A stretch of DNA of 64,000 nucleotides from Bacillota bacterium (GTDB taxonomy: Bacteria; Bacillota; Clostridia; Acetivibrionales; DSM-1351), in assembly GCA_023398105.1 (NCBI GenBank), contig JAEWST010000064.1:1-64000 (forward strand), in the 5' to 3' direction. This document shows, piece by piece, positions 55,054 to 63,773 of this stretch (position 1 is the stretch's first letter; every line of letters begins with the position of its first letter). A program made the translations under genes and the position numbers. The notes under the pieces were generated by a model that was given only the letters and a program-made list of their open reading frames with translations, was not told the origin of the DNA and did no database searches.

Positions 55054-56100
55054 TCACATTCTCCTCAAAGTTCGCACAATTACTAATGCTATTAATGAGA
55101 ATATCATTACCTTGGTAAATGCTGCCGTTGTATCATAATAAGCCCAAGCACTAAGCCCTAAAATCATTTTATTTAGGAAAATAATTGCTGGCAGACTGAA
55201 TATACTTGCAAGAATTACAAAAACTTCATACCATATAAGTCTTTTGTTTTTCTTTTTTTCAATATTATTGTATCTAGTAATACTTCTGCTCAACTTATAA
55301 AGCTGTGCAATAAGCTCTCCTCCATTTTCACGATAATTTAAAATAAGCAGGACAAATATGTTGAACCAAGTGTCATTAACTCTGTCTCGAAATGCACATA
55401 AGCTTTCGTTTAAATCACTGCTGTCTGATGCTCTTCGAATTATTCTTCCTAAAGCTTTATCAGCTCTTTTACCACATTCCTGTAATGCAGGCTTAACCCT
55501 ATAATGCATCATAAAAGAACCTATAAAGCTATCAATAAGTAACGGAATCTTTAACCTAATACTGTATTTCATATAATCTACTGCCAATGTAAATATGTAA
55601 TAGGGTAGCATTATACATAGCGACAAAGTAATGAACCTTGTATACCAAAGATTCAGACCCCCATTAATCATTAAATATAAAAGAATTCCAGAGATGGGTA
55701 GCACTAGCGTTAATAACGCAACAATCCCTCGCTGCACAACAGACTCTAGCATAAAATAGGAGATCGCTTCATTAAGCTTACAAGAAAGTATTTTTAGTGG
55801 AAATCTATTTGTAATAAATTCTATATACTTTATGTATCTGAAAATACTTATTAGCCTTAGTTGTTTTTTGTTTTTTGAAAGTGACTTTTGATATATAGAA
55901 ATATACAGACCTGATAAAATTAAAAGAGAGCCAACCAAAACCATTGACAGGTAAAGCTTATTGCTAAAAATGATATCTTTCAGCTGAAGAATATATGACA
56001 TTATTTGTTGAGGCATATCTTTTAAAAATGTTTGAGTATTTATATTAGTAAGAATACTTATTTTGATATCATTTGTAATATTATTCGTTACATTTTGCAT
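55054..56100 (-). CDS. tadB: TadB-like pilus assembly membrane protein
   Basis: 348 residues with helices near 52-70, 125-147, 150-172 and 290-345. The GspF domain (LLIDSFIGSFMMHYRVKPAL; LNYRENGGELIAQLYKLSRS) lies between them. GGGAG precedes ATG. It sits directly after the TadA-type ATPase gene, forming the platform with TadC. Confidence 0.82.
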   Translation of the reverse strand: MQNVTNNITNDIKISILTNINTQTFLKDMPQQIMSYILQLKDIIFSNKLYLSMVLVGSLLILSGLYISIYQKSLSKNKKQLRLISIFRYIKYIEFITNRFPLKILSCKLNEAISYFMLESVVQRGIVALLTLVLPISGILLYLMINGGLNLWYTRFITLSLCIMLPYYIFTLAVDYMKYSIRLKIPLLIDSFIGSFMMHYRVKPALQECGKRADKALGRIIRRASDSSDLNESLCAFRDRVNDTWFNIFVLLILNYRENGGELIAQLYKLSRSITRYNNIEKKKNKRLIWYEVFVILASIFSLPAIIFLNKMILGLSAWAYYDTTAAFTKVMIFSLIALVIVRTLRRM

Positions 56101-56153
56101 GTGTTATTTCTCCCTGCTAAATAGCTAGCATCTTATTTTAATAATGCCTAATT

Positions 56154-57704
56154 CTATTGTAATGCCAATATTGGTATCTGATTTATATTAATTTCGTCCT
56201 GTTTATACAGTTCTAAGCAAAATAATTCCCGAAGTTTGTCCACATCTGCTTGAGTCATTTCATATTCCATACATGATATAATCTGCTCTTTTGATAAACC
56301 CTCTGAGTTTGACCAATATTTTCCGCTTTCTTTATCAAAAACGAAAAGGTCATTTATTTGAAAGGACATACTGCTTTCTTCAGCTAAAACCTCCGACACC
56401 TTATATACATATCTTTGCCCTGTCTCTCGGTCTAGTTTTATATGTACTACTAAATCAACTGCATCTGCCACATCAAACTGTGCTTCTCTAAAATCAGTAT
56501 AGTACCCCGTCTGCATTAAAAGCTGTCTCAAATCATGGATCATTCTGCGTGTACTTGATGAATGAAAAGTAAATAAACTCCCCCTTGCCTGTCTTAACAT
56601 TGCCTTTATCATTTCAAAGGCTTCATAGGAATTTCTTACTTCACCGTATATAACTATATCTCGATTTAGTCTAAAGAATATCTCGGTAATATCCGAAGGT
56701 TTAAAATCTCTTGTATATTGCAATTCAACAATATTCTTCTGAGGGTAGTTTGAGGAAATATTTAGCTCATGGATATTTTCTGCCAAACCAATGCTAATAT
56801 CTGAGTCTAGCTGCTTTATAATTAGTTCATCGGCAGCTGTTGTTTTCCCTGAGCCCTGTTCACCAATAATTGCTACATTCCTCCTCCCTTTACTGGCAAG
56901 TATCTCAATAATTCTTGAAATTCTATCCTCCACAAAATTATTACGATATTTCACTAATTGAGCTTTTGATGCAAACAGTCTTATGTTTACTACATAATAT
57001 TTTGATAACGGAGGTCTTAAAGCTGTAACTCTTGCTCCATTATTTAGAATGGCATTAATTAATGGTGTACCTGCGTTCATTTCTTCAAGTGCTGTTGATG
57101 TCAACCTATTTTCTATAATTTTTCTATAGCTATCTTCATTTTTAAAAATAAATTTTGGATTGGGAATACGTCTTTTTATTCCGTTATATTGAATCCAGAT
57201 ATAATCTCTTCTAGTACATGCTACTTCATTCAAGCGTGAATCAAATATCAATTCATCTAATATCCCATAGCCATATACCTCTTGATATATTATTTGTGTT
57301 AGTTTCTGCAGTTTCGCATCGTAATCATCTTGATGACTAATAGAGTATCTGCTTAAGTAATTCATTATTTCATTGTCAATAGACTTGCTAATACATTGTC
57401 TATTGCCGCCAGTATATATATTTTCAAAATAATCTATATGATATTCTTTTAGTAGAGTATCAATATTATCTGAGTTTATAATTCCCGTCTTTTCAATCAA
57501 TAGAAAATAAATGCTGTTTTGCATAAACTCTCTTGCTTGAATACTTCCATCAATAGCCATTAATTTTTGCATTTGTCTTGCTTCCTCCAGATAGCCTACT
57601 TTGCTTTCCTGGATATCCCGAATCTCGTTAAGCCCATTTGTCCTCAGTTCTTCTTCAATACAATCCATTAGCTCTTTTAGGCACAAATTTTGCAGTGTCT
57701 TCAT
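56154..57704 (-). CDS. tadA: TadA/CpaF-family pilus assembly ATPase
   Basis: About 516 residues. Walker A GEQGSGKTTAADE near residue 280, the Walker B region DIVIYGEVRNSYEAFEMIKA near 350 and a His-box (LFTFHSSSTRRM near 380) match the VirB11/CpaF family. It powers pilus assembly as a hexamer. GGAGGG precedes ATG at 57704, inside the end of the upstream gene (50-bp overlap), so the two are translationally linked. Confidence 0.92.
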   Translation of the reverse strand: MKTLQNLCLKELMDCIEEELRTNGLNEIRDIQESKVGYLEEARQMQKLMAIDGSIQAREFMQNSIYFLLIEKTGIINSDNIDTLLKEYHIDYFENIYTGGNRQCISKSIDNEIMNYLSRYSISHQDDYDAKLQKLTQIIYQEVYGYGILDELIFDSRLNEVACTRRDYIWIQYNGIKRRIPNPKFIFKNEDSYRKIIENRLTSTALEEMNAGTPLINAILNNGARVTALRPPLSKYYVVNIRLFASKAQLVKYRNNFVEDRISRIIEILASKGRRNVAIIGEQGSGKTTAADELIIKQLDSDISIGLAENIHELNISSNYPQKNIVELQYTRDFKPSDITEIFFRLNRDIVIYGEVRNSYEAFEMIKAMLRQARGSLFTFHSSSTRRMIHDLRQLLMQTGYYTDFREAQFDVADAVDLVVHIKLDRETGQRYVYKVSEVLAEESSMSFQINDLFVFDKESGKYWSNSEGLSKEQIISCMEYEMTQADVDKLRELFCLELYKQDEININQIPILALQ

Positions 57705-58542
57705 GCTCTTTCCCTCCATACTGTAGCAGCTTTAGTTTTTTTAAAGTATGTTTTAAATCCCATATGTACCTTATAGGCGAATCTTTTACCAACCCATATT
57801 GAGGTAGTAGGTTCATTGACTCTAAAATATATCTTGAGACATAATTCACAGAGTTATTGCAGCTAGTTTCGTGTTGAGGATATAGGTGTAGACTTTCTCT
57901 ATTTTTCATTTCCTGAAGCTTTTCACAGTAGTCAAAGGTAAAAATCTTTTTTAATGAATATCTACGATTAATGTCACTAACTCTTGGGTAAATATCTCTG
58001 TATTTAGATACTATATACAGTGTTTCCTTATCGTAAGGTGACTGCATATGGTCTTTACAATATAATTTCTTCATACTCTCATTATCTTGAACAAAAAGTC
58101 TCACTATGATATCAGCCTTTTGCATAACAGAGTCGGTCAGAATACTTCCACTTCCAGATGAAGTATCAAAAATAATGATATCAAAGCAATTTTGTAGCCT
58201 CTTAAACAATTCACAGTATTCTTCAAGGTTTTTTTGAATATACGAATTTGTGGTACGATAGCTTCCTAAAAAGTAAATACCATTACTTTGAGGAACTAGG
58301 CTTGACAGTATGTCTGATTTATCCTCTTCAAAAACCCTATGATTGACCAGTTCCTCTAAGCCAACAGCAGAAAATTCTATTCCAAACAGCCTATACAATG
58401 CACTATAATTTAAATTCAAACAGCAAACTAATATTTTTATATCATTCTGTGCTATTTTTTTAATCTTATTTGCCAATAAATATGATAATACTGACTTCCC
58501 AGACTTTTTGTCATCTGAACATACAGCTAAAATTTTTCCCAT
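57655..58542 (-). CDS. CpaE/MinD-like ATPase of the pilus locus
   Basis: 295 residues. A MinD/ParA-type P-loop SDDKKSGKSVLSYLLA lies at residues 9-24, a Walker B-like IIIFDTSSGSGS near 130 and a C-terminal helical part. CpaE proteins localise Tad pilus machinery in other bacteria. AGGAGG precedes ATG. It overlaps tadA. Confidence 0.8.
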   Translation of the reverse strand: MGKILAVCSDDKKSGKSVLSYLLANKIKKIAQNDIKILVCCLNLNYSALYRLFGIEFSAVGLEELVNHRVFEEDKSDILSSLVPQSNGIYFLGSYRTTNSYIQKNLEEYCELFKRLQNCFDIIIFDTSSGSGSILTDSVMQKADIIVRLFVQDNESMKKLYCKDHMQSPYDKETLYIVSKYRDIYPRVSDINRRYSLKKIFTFDYCEKLQEMKNRESLHLYPQHETSCNNSVNYVSRYILESMNLLPQYGLVKDSPIRYIWDLKHTLKKLKLLQYGGKEHEDTAKFVPKRANGLY

Positions 58543-58594
58543 GTTTACCTCCTACAGCCACTTACATAGCTATACTATTTTAAAACAATATTGT

Positions 58595-59257
58595 TTAACG
58601 ACTTGTAGTACTATTGTCAGGTTTCTGTGTTACATCACAATAAAGCTCATATATCAACCTCCCTGACATAGTTGCAGAATAAACCTTTTGCCTATCCCCT
58701 TCATCAAGAATCAGCTCCATATATGCAGTTTTTGTATTCATAGATTCTTTTAAATCAAGTGAGTTTCCCATTTCATCGAGAACATCCTCAACTTTTACTT
58801 TGAACAGAATTGTTTCAACTACAGCACTTGACTCTTTTTTTAGTCTGATATCAACATAAGAGCCTTTTTTAATCAAATTAGCCAACCTCTCTTCTATGCT
58901 CATTGGCAGTATAATTATTCGCTCATCATCCTTAAACCAATTATTTTTTGAAGCCAAATCACTATTTCTAATATAATCATTTCTCTTAATCTCTGACTTA
59001 GCTTTCTTACCTGCAATTTGATTTATGTTTTTTGCAATTGAGCTATTTGAAGCAGATTTCTGAATATCTTTCAACTTAAGCTGATTTTCTTGGATTATAG
59101 TTCCCTGCTCAATATCCATAGCTGCTACAGGAACCAAAATATGTTCTTCAGAATCTAATGGATATTGTTTTAAAAGATAAGTAAATATTAGTGTATTTAG
59201 AATTAAGAATATTCCAAAACATATAAGTGTTGTCTTAATAATTAACCTTTTGCTCAT
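58595..59257 (-). CDS. SAF-domain (CpaB/RcpC-like) pilus protein
   Basis: About 220 residues. TM helix near 8-28, then an SAF domain (HILVPVAAMDIEQGTIIQEN near 40; MSIEERLANLIKKGSYVDI near 122). In Gram-negatives CpaB works at the secretin; here no secretin exists, so it may contact the cell wall. GGGAGG precedes ATG at 59257; the frame extends 21 codons upstream through a hairpin module, not thought coding. Confidence 0.8.
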   Translation of the reverse strand: MSKRLIIKTTLICFGIFLILNTLIFTYLLKQYPLDSEEHILVPVAAMDIEQGTIIQENQLKLKDIQKSASNSSIAKNINQIAGKKAKSEIKRNDYIRNSDLASKNNWFKDDERIIILPMSIEERLANLIKKGSYVDIRLKKESSAVVETILFKVKVEDVLDEMGNSLDLKESMNTKTAYMELILDEGDRQKVYSATMSGRLIYELYCDVTQKPDNSTTSR

Positions 59258-59260
59258 TTT

Positions 59261-59347
59261 AACCTCCCACGCCACACTTGCAAAAACCCACCTGTGGGTT
59301 TTTGTTGCTCGAAAATGCACAATGTTTTCACTAACTAAGTTTCGAGC
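59261..59347 (-). repeat. Twin-hairpin module, copy 3 (with ribosome binding site)
   Basis: An A/T-run hairpin (59281-59304, CAAAAACCCA / TGGGTTTTTG) lies next to GCTCGAAA / TTTCGAGC (59307-59314 with 59340-59347). Order and loop ATGT match copies 1 and 2, but the stem bases differ in a compensated way. It ends in GTGGGAGG, the ribosome binding site of the SAF-domain gene, so it is the 5' leader of that mRNA or lies in it. Confidence 0.65.
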
Positions 59348-59365
59348 TACTCACAATCAGCTTTG

Positions 59366-61213
59366 TCATTTAACCACCTTAGAAATCAGTTTTCTGAACA
59401 CAAAGCGATTTTTTCTTTTAGTCTGTGAAATTGTATTTGAAATGATATTCAGAATTGATTTATGAAAATTATCATCAATTGCTTTATGAAAATTCAAAGC
59501 TTCTCCAAAAAAGCTATACATCCATTTTAGATAAACCTTTTGATCATATGGAACTTCAAAAGCCTTGGCATATGCAATCAGCTCTTGTAGCTCATTAGGT
59601 ACGTCTTTAGTCAATAACATACCCTGTAAAATACTGTTCGGACTTAACTCCCCCTTGCAAAATTTATTAATAACGAAGGATGTCCTTGAAATGCATTTCT
59701 TTACTAATTCACCTGATTTCATAACTTGGTTAATTTCAAGTAAATTAAATGGGTTCATGTCAGAAACTATAAAAATATGACTTGAATACTGTTCTAGAAC
59801 TTCCAACGATGTTATGTCAACATCTATTATTATATATGAAAAGCTTTCTTGTAGCTGCCCCAACTGTCTATGAAGTGTTAAATTGTCAGAAAGAATTTTT
59901 TCTTTTAGGTTGTTGAAATTAATGTAATATAAATTTGAAGTTACTTTAGATATTTTATTGAAATGATTTTTCTCTTTTTTAACTTTACTGCTTGCTTGTT
60001 TTTTTAATATACTGTCCTCAAGCCTTGCTGATATACTCATATCAACTATGCATACTTTTGTTGGGTCTCTTGCTATATACTCAGCAATTGCAACTGTTAA
60101 TGTTGATACTCCTGTCCCCCTAGCTCCTGTGATAGCAATAATTCTAGTAAAGTCTAATGATTTTTTTGTCTCAGGTAGATTGTTTTCATTAAAAACACAA
60201 TATCTTAAGCTGTATTTCCTTAGCTCCTTCATTAGTATTGCTGCACACTTATATCGCAATCTCGGATTGGGGTGTATGCACTTTCTTAATATTTCGTATA
60301 ATTCTGTAGATATTTTATGTCTATAGCTTTCATTCTGAATATCATTAATTGAATACAGTGGATCTAATCCTGTTAATAATTGAATTATTGTTATTCCAAG
60401 TGAATAAATATCGCTTGACCTACTTATTCCATTTCCAATAAATTGTTCTGGTGCTGCATAACCCTTAGTTCCAATAAAAGCAGTTTCGTATTCTGTTTTT
60501 TTGTCAGTACCTTTAAGTTTATCATTTATTGCTGCTACATATCTCATTTTATTATCTGAAACAAAACACATTTTAGCGTTAGCTTTTATCCTATTATCAG
60601 GTAACTGTCCTTTTTCTGAAGTACTGCTTTTGTATTTATCAAGAATATACCTTTCTTCTGCTGTATCATTATTATAATAATCTCCTATGTTCTTATTTGA
60701 AAAATTTTCAGACTCAGTCACAACAGTATTATTCATTTCCCCTGGAAGCAATGCAGATATTCCAAAATCAACTAATTTTACAAACCCATCTTTCGTCAAT
60801 ATTATATTATGGGGCTTCATATCCCCATATATAATAGCATTTGGCCTTTGGGAGTGTATGTATTCTAAAACACTGCAAAGCTGTATAGCCCAGTCAATCA
60901 CAACTGGCTCTTCAAATTTTCCTTTTTCATCTAGCACCTGTTTTAGGCATACTCCTTCTATATAATCCTCTACGATATAAATTTTATCTTCATCCTCGAA
61001 TAAGTCACAGATTCTGGGTAGTGCTGGATGATTCAGCCGTTTAAGAATTTCCGGCTCAATATAACCGCTTATAGATGTTTTTTTGCCCTTCATAATTTCT
61101 TTAACAGCCCAAAAATTACCTAAAGCAATATTTTGAGCAAGAAATACATCTCCACATCCTCCATGCCCCAAAGTCCTTATGTATTTATATTTTGAATAAA
61201 AAGAATTCTGCAC
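59366..61213 (-). CDS. Serine/threonine protein kinase fused to a MinD/CpaE-like domain
   Basis: About 615 residues. Kinase domain about 8-330: Gly loop LGHGGCGDVF, Lys in WAVKEI, catalytic loop IIYGDMKPHNI (HRD changed to YGD, Asp and Lys kept) and DFG. Between DFG and GTKGYAAPE lie 96 residues, about 75 more than usual. From about 355 a MinD-like domain follows (AITGARGTGVST; the P-loop Lys is replaced by Val), with IIIDVD near 465. GTG at 61213 has GGAGG eight bases upstream. It lies in the Tad locus upstream of the SAF-domain gene. The gap 61214-61538 holds no supported gene. Confidence 0.88.
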   Translation of the reverse strand: MQNSFYSKYKYIRTLGHGGCGDVFLAQNIALGNFWAVKEIMKGKKTSISGYIEPEILKRLNHPALPRICDLFEDEDKIYIVEDYIEGVCLKQVLDEKGKFEEPVVIDWAIQLCSVLEYIHSQRPNAIIYGDMKPHNIILTKDGFVKLVDFGISALLPGEMNNTVVTESENFSNKNIGDYYNNDTAEERYILDKYKSSTSEKGQLPDNRIKANAKMCFVSDNKMRYVAAINDKLKGTDKKTEYETAFIGTKGYAAPEQFIGNGISRSSDIYSLGITIIQLLTGLDPLYSINDIQNESYRHKISTELYEILRKCIHPNPRLRYKCAAILMKELRKYSLRYCVFNENNLPETKKSLDFTRIIAITGARGTGVSTLTVAIAEYIARDPTKVCIVDMSISARLEDSILKKQASSKVKKEKNHFNKISKVTSNLYYINFNNLKEKILSDNLTLHRQLGQLQESFSYIIIDVDITSLEVLEQYSSHIFIVSDMNPFNLLEINQVMKSGELVKKCISRTSFVINKFCKGELSPNSILQGMLLTKDVPNELQELIAYAKAFEVPYDQKVYLKWMYSFFGEALNFHKAIDDNFHKSILNIISNTISQTKRKNRFVFRKLISKVVK

Positions 61214-61538
61214 AAATAGATCCTCCACAGATTGTTTTAGAAAGGATGATAACTGAAATAATGCTAAAAATTACAATTGCTACCTTCTCTGAAATGTAAG
61301 AATAAATTGAGTATGTAACCTTGACTTTTTTACACAAAATGGCATTGTATAAGCAAAAACTGATACTGATTAACCCACAGCTACCATATACATATATAAC
61401 ATTGGATAATTTCTATGAAGCAACGATAAAACAAAATATATTAAAAGAAATGACTGAAAAAAACAACACCAGCAAAATAAATTATAATCCTTTCTATCTA
61501 ATATTGCAATAATTATTTCATATATTTACAAAATATTC

Positions 61539-62429
61539 TTAAACTCCTTCAAGATTAAAGTTTGGAATATATTGTGAATCTGCAGAATGTCTTTCCTGTA
61601 CATAACCTTCTTCAAGTCCCAATTTATATAAATGACCAACGACCCTTTCATATTCCTGTCTAGTTATAGGTCTGTTAATTTCTGAGTACTTATCAGCTTG
61701 ATAGTACGGTGTATACTGGCTCATAAGTGATATATAGACGTTCTTGGGCAAATTTTCACTTATCCAATCCAAAATTTTTATACTTTCTTTTGTATGTCCA
61801 GGAAGTATTAAATGTCTGATAATAAGCCCACCTTTTATTAGCCCTGCTTCGTCAAGCACTGGACCTCCCACCTGCCTAAACATCTCTAAAACAGCTTTCC
61901 TACTAACTTCAAAATAATTATTGGCTTTGGAATAATTGAAGGCAGTTTTTTCATAATAGTATTTTAAATCAGGAAGGTATACATCAATTAATCCCTCCAT
62001 TAATTTTAGTGTTTCTACCGACTCATACCCATTCGTATTATATACCACTGGCACATTCAGTTTTCCACTATTCTTTAACTTACGTAAAACCTGCCTTATT
62101 GCTGTAGTATAGTGGGATGGATTTACAAGGTTTATATTGTGAGCACCTTTATCTATTAGCTCAATAAATATTTGCTGAAGCCTTTCAATAGATATAACTT
62201 TTCCATAATTCTTCTGACTTATATCAAAATTCTGACAATAAACGCACTTTAAATTACACCCTGAAAAGAAAACTGTTCCCGAGCCTTTTGTTCCACTAAT
62301 ACAAGGCTCCTCCCACATGTGTAAAAAAGCCTTCGCCACCTTTATCTGCTCTGGTACACCGCAAAACCCCACACCAGTCTCTCTATTTACACCACATTGT
62401 CTTGGACATTGGTTACAAATCTGAATCAT
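61539..62429 (-). CDS. Radical SAM protein, pyruvate-formate-lyase-activase-like (COG1313)
   Basis: 296 residues. N-terminal C-x2-C-PR-x-C..GFCG motif (C5, C8, C12 and about C23) is followed by the radical SAM motif GCNLKCVYC near 58-66 (C-x3-C-x2-C). NLVNPSHYTTAI near 100, PVVYNTNGYES near 127 and LILPGHTKESI near 212 are typical. GGGAG precedes ATG. The partner or substrate is unknown, and no glycyl-radical enzyme is adjacent. Confidence 0.88.
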   Translation of the reverse strand: MIQICNQCPRQCGVNRETGVGFCGVPEQIKVAKAFLHMWEEPCISGTKGSGTVFFSGCNLKCVYCQNFDISQKNYGKVISIERLQQIFIELIDKGAHNINLVNPSHYTTAIRQVLRKLKNSGKLNVPVVYNTNGYESVETLKLMEGLIDVYLPDLKYYYEKTAFNYSKANNYFEVSRKAVLEMFRQVGGPVLDEAGLIKGGLIIRHLILPGHTKESIKILDWISENLPKNVYISLMSQYTPYYQADKYSEINRPITRQEYERVVGHLYKLGLEEGYVQERHSADSQYIPNFNLEGV

Positions 62430-62474
62430 TTATATACTCTCCCATAAAATCTAATTTAAATAATTATCTCAAAT

Positions 62475-62551
62475 TCCCACATCGGCAAAAAACGCTTGCG
62501 TTTTTGAGACTCGAAAGTGCACCATGTATGGATCGACTATACTTTCGAGTT
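62475..62551 (-). repeat. Twin-hairpin module, copy 2
   Basis: An A/T-run hairpin (CAAAAAACGC / GCGTTTTTG) and the stem ACTCGAAAGT / ACTTTCGAGT (62509-62518 with 62541-62550). It is closely matched to copy 1. It lies about 45 bp upstream of the radical SAM gene start, in the gap between divergent genes. Confidence 0.65.
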
Positions 62552-62662
62552 TTTTATACATGTACATTTTGGTAAATTTAGAGATTATATTTACTTTCCC
62601 AGCAAATAAAAATATAATAAGTCTTAAGGATACAATAGTCAAGACCTATGGAGGAATTACTG

Positions 62663-63634
62663 ATGCAGCTTCATCCAGTTGCTTACGCTGAACGCAAAAG
62701 CATATTACCTAAAAATATATTTTTAGCATCTATATATATAATAATACTGATATTAATTATTACAGGTATTATATCATTTTTATATGCCTACAAAATAACT
62801 CATCCCAGCAAATTAGAGACACCTCAGATTTCCGCTAACATTGCTCCAAACTATAAAAATATCAGCTTCTATACTGGTGAAAAAGAGGAAAAAATTAACG
62901 GTTGGTTCTTCCCTTCAGGCACTTCAAAGACATCTGTTTTATTAGTTCATGGATATGGGAAAAATAGACTTCAATTTGATGAGGATACCTTCCAATTGAT
63001 TTCTCGTTTAACTAATGAAAGTTTAAACGTCTTAACTATTGATTTAAGAGGTTCTGGTAATTCTTCAGGCTCAATTACCACCTTCGGAAAAAATGAAACT
63101 TCAGATGTTCTAAGTGCAATAAAATATTTAAAACAGCTAGGAATGGAAAGAGTAATACTTATGGGCTTCTCGACAGGTGCTTCCTCCTGTCTTTCAGCTG
63201 TAACTGAAAGTCCTTATAAAGACAGCATTATAGGAGTAATAGGCGATAGCCCTTATTCAACTATTGACAACTATATTGACTATGCTATCAATCAAAACAG
63301 CTTCTTATCAGAGATGCCTATTAAACATACAGTTAAATTTTTTATCAAAAAGCTAACAAAGGTATCAGTTAATATGGATATCATTCCAAAAATACCGTCA
63401 CTAATTCAAACACCAATGCTATTAATTGATGGTGCTCAACAAGATATTCCAACCTCAGATAATACAAAGCTATTATATGAAATGTACTATAGGAAAAATC
63501 CTGCAAACGCTAATTATTGGAATTCGGGAGCACAAGAATACTGCCAGAGCTTTTTATATAACCCTGAGAAATACATGGATAAGGTTGTAGAGTTTATAAA
63601 TGGGTGTATAAAAGCTGCTAATAAAACGCCTTAA
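62663..63634 (+). CDS. Membrane-anchored alpha/beta hydrolase-fold protein
   Basis: About 323 residues. One N-terminal helix (about 18-42) anchors an extracellular hydrolase domain. VLLVHGYGKNR near 93, nucleophile Ser in MGFSTGASS near 172 and LLIDGAQQDIPT near 262 (acid region) are visible. The position of the catalytic His, usually in GAEHAQSY-like context, reads AQEYCQSF, so His appears to be Tyr. GGAGG lies eight bases before ATG at 62663. Substrate unknown; it may be inactive. Confidence 0.82.
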   Translation: MQLHPVAYAERKSILPKNIFLASIYIIILILIITGIISFLYAYKITHPSKLETPQISANIAPNYKNISFYTGEKEEKINGWFFPSGTSKTSVLLVHGYGKNRLQFDEDTFQLISRLTNESLNVLTIDLRGSGNSSGSITTFGKNETSDVLSAIKYLKQLGMERVILMGFSTGASSCLSAVTESPYKDSIIGVIGDSPYSTIDNYIDYAINQNSFLSEMPIKHTVKFFIKKLTKVSVNMDIIPKIPSLIQTPMLLIDGAQQDIPTSDNTKLLYEMYYRKNPANANYWNSGAQEYCQSFLYNPEKYMDKVVEFINGCIKAANKTP

Positions 63635-63645
63635 TATACGTAAAA

Positions 63646-63680
63646 CCTCCAAATGATGTATAATTTATACATTTTGGAGG
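63646..63680. terminator. Bidirectional terminator after the hydrolase gene
   Basis: CCTCCAAA..TGTATAA pairs with TTATACA..TTTTGGAGG, followed by CTTT on one side and preceded by TAAAA on the other. It lies between the convergent hydrolase gene and the last gene. Confidence 0.75.
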
Positions 63681-63773
63681 CTTTAGATTATTAATTTATT
63701 CCACACATAAAAACTACTGTTGCGTGAAAATTATGATAATTATCAATTGTTTGTTTCTAATTCGCTTTAACTT

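Noticed and set aside
59258..59320. N-terminal extension of the SAF-domain protein
   Set aside because: ATG at 59257 has a strong GGGAGG, while the 21 upstream codons cover the A/T-run hairpin. A peptide match to copy 2 exists, but run lengths change by non-triplet amounts in copies.
61321..61512. Plus-strand 57- to 63-codon ORF between the kinase and radical SAM genes
   Set aside because: No ribosome binding site, no recognised motif, and it lies in an AT-rich gap where such frames are expected.
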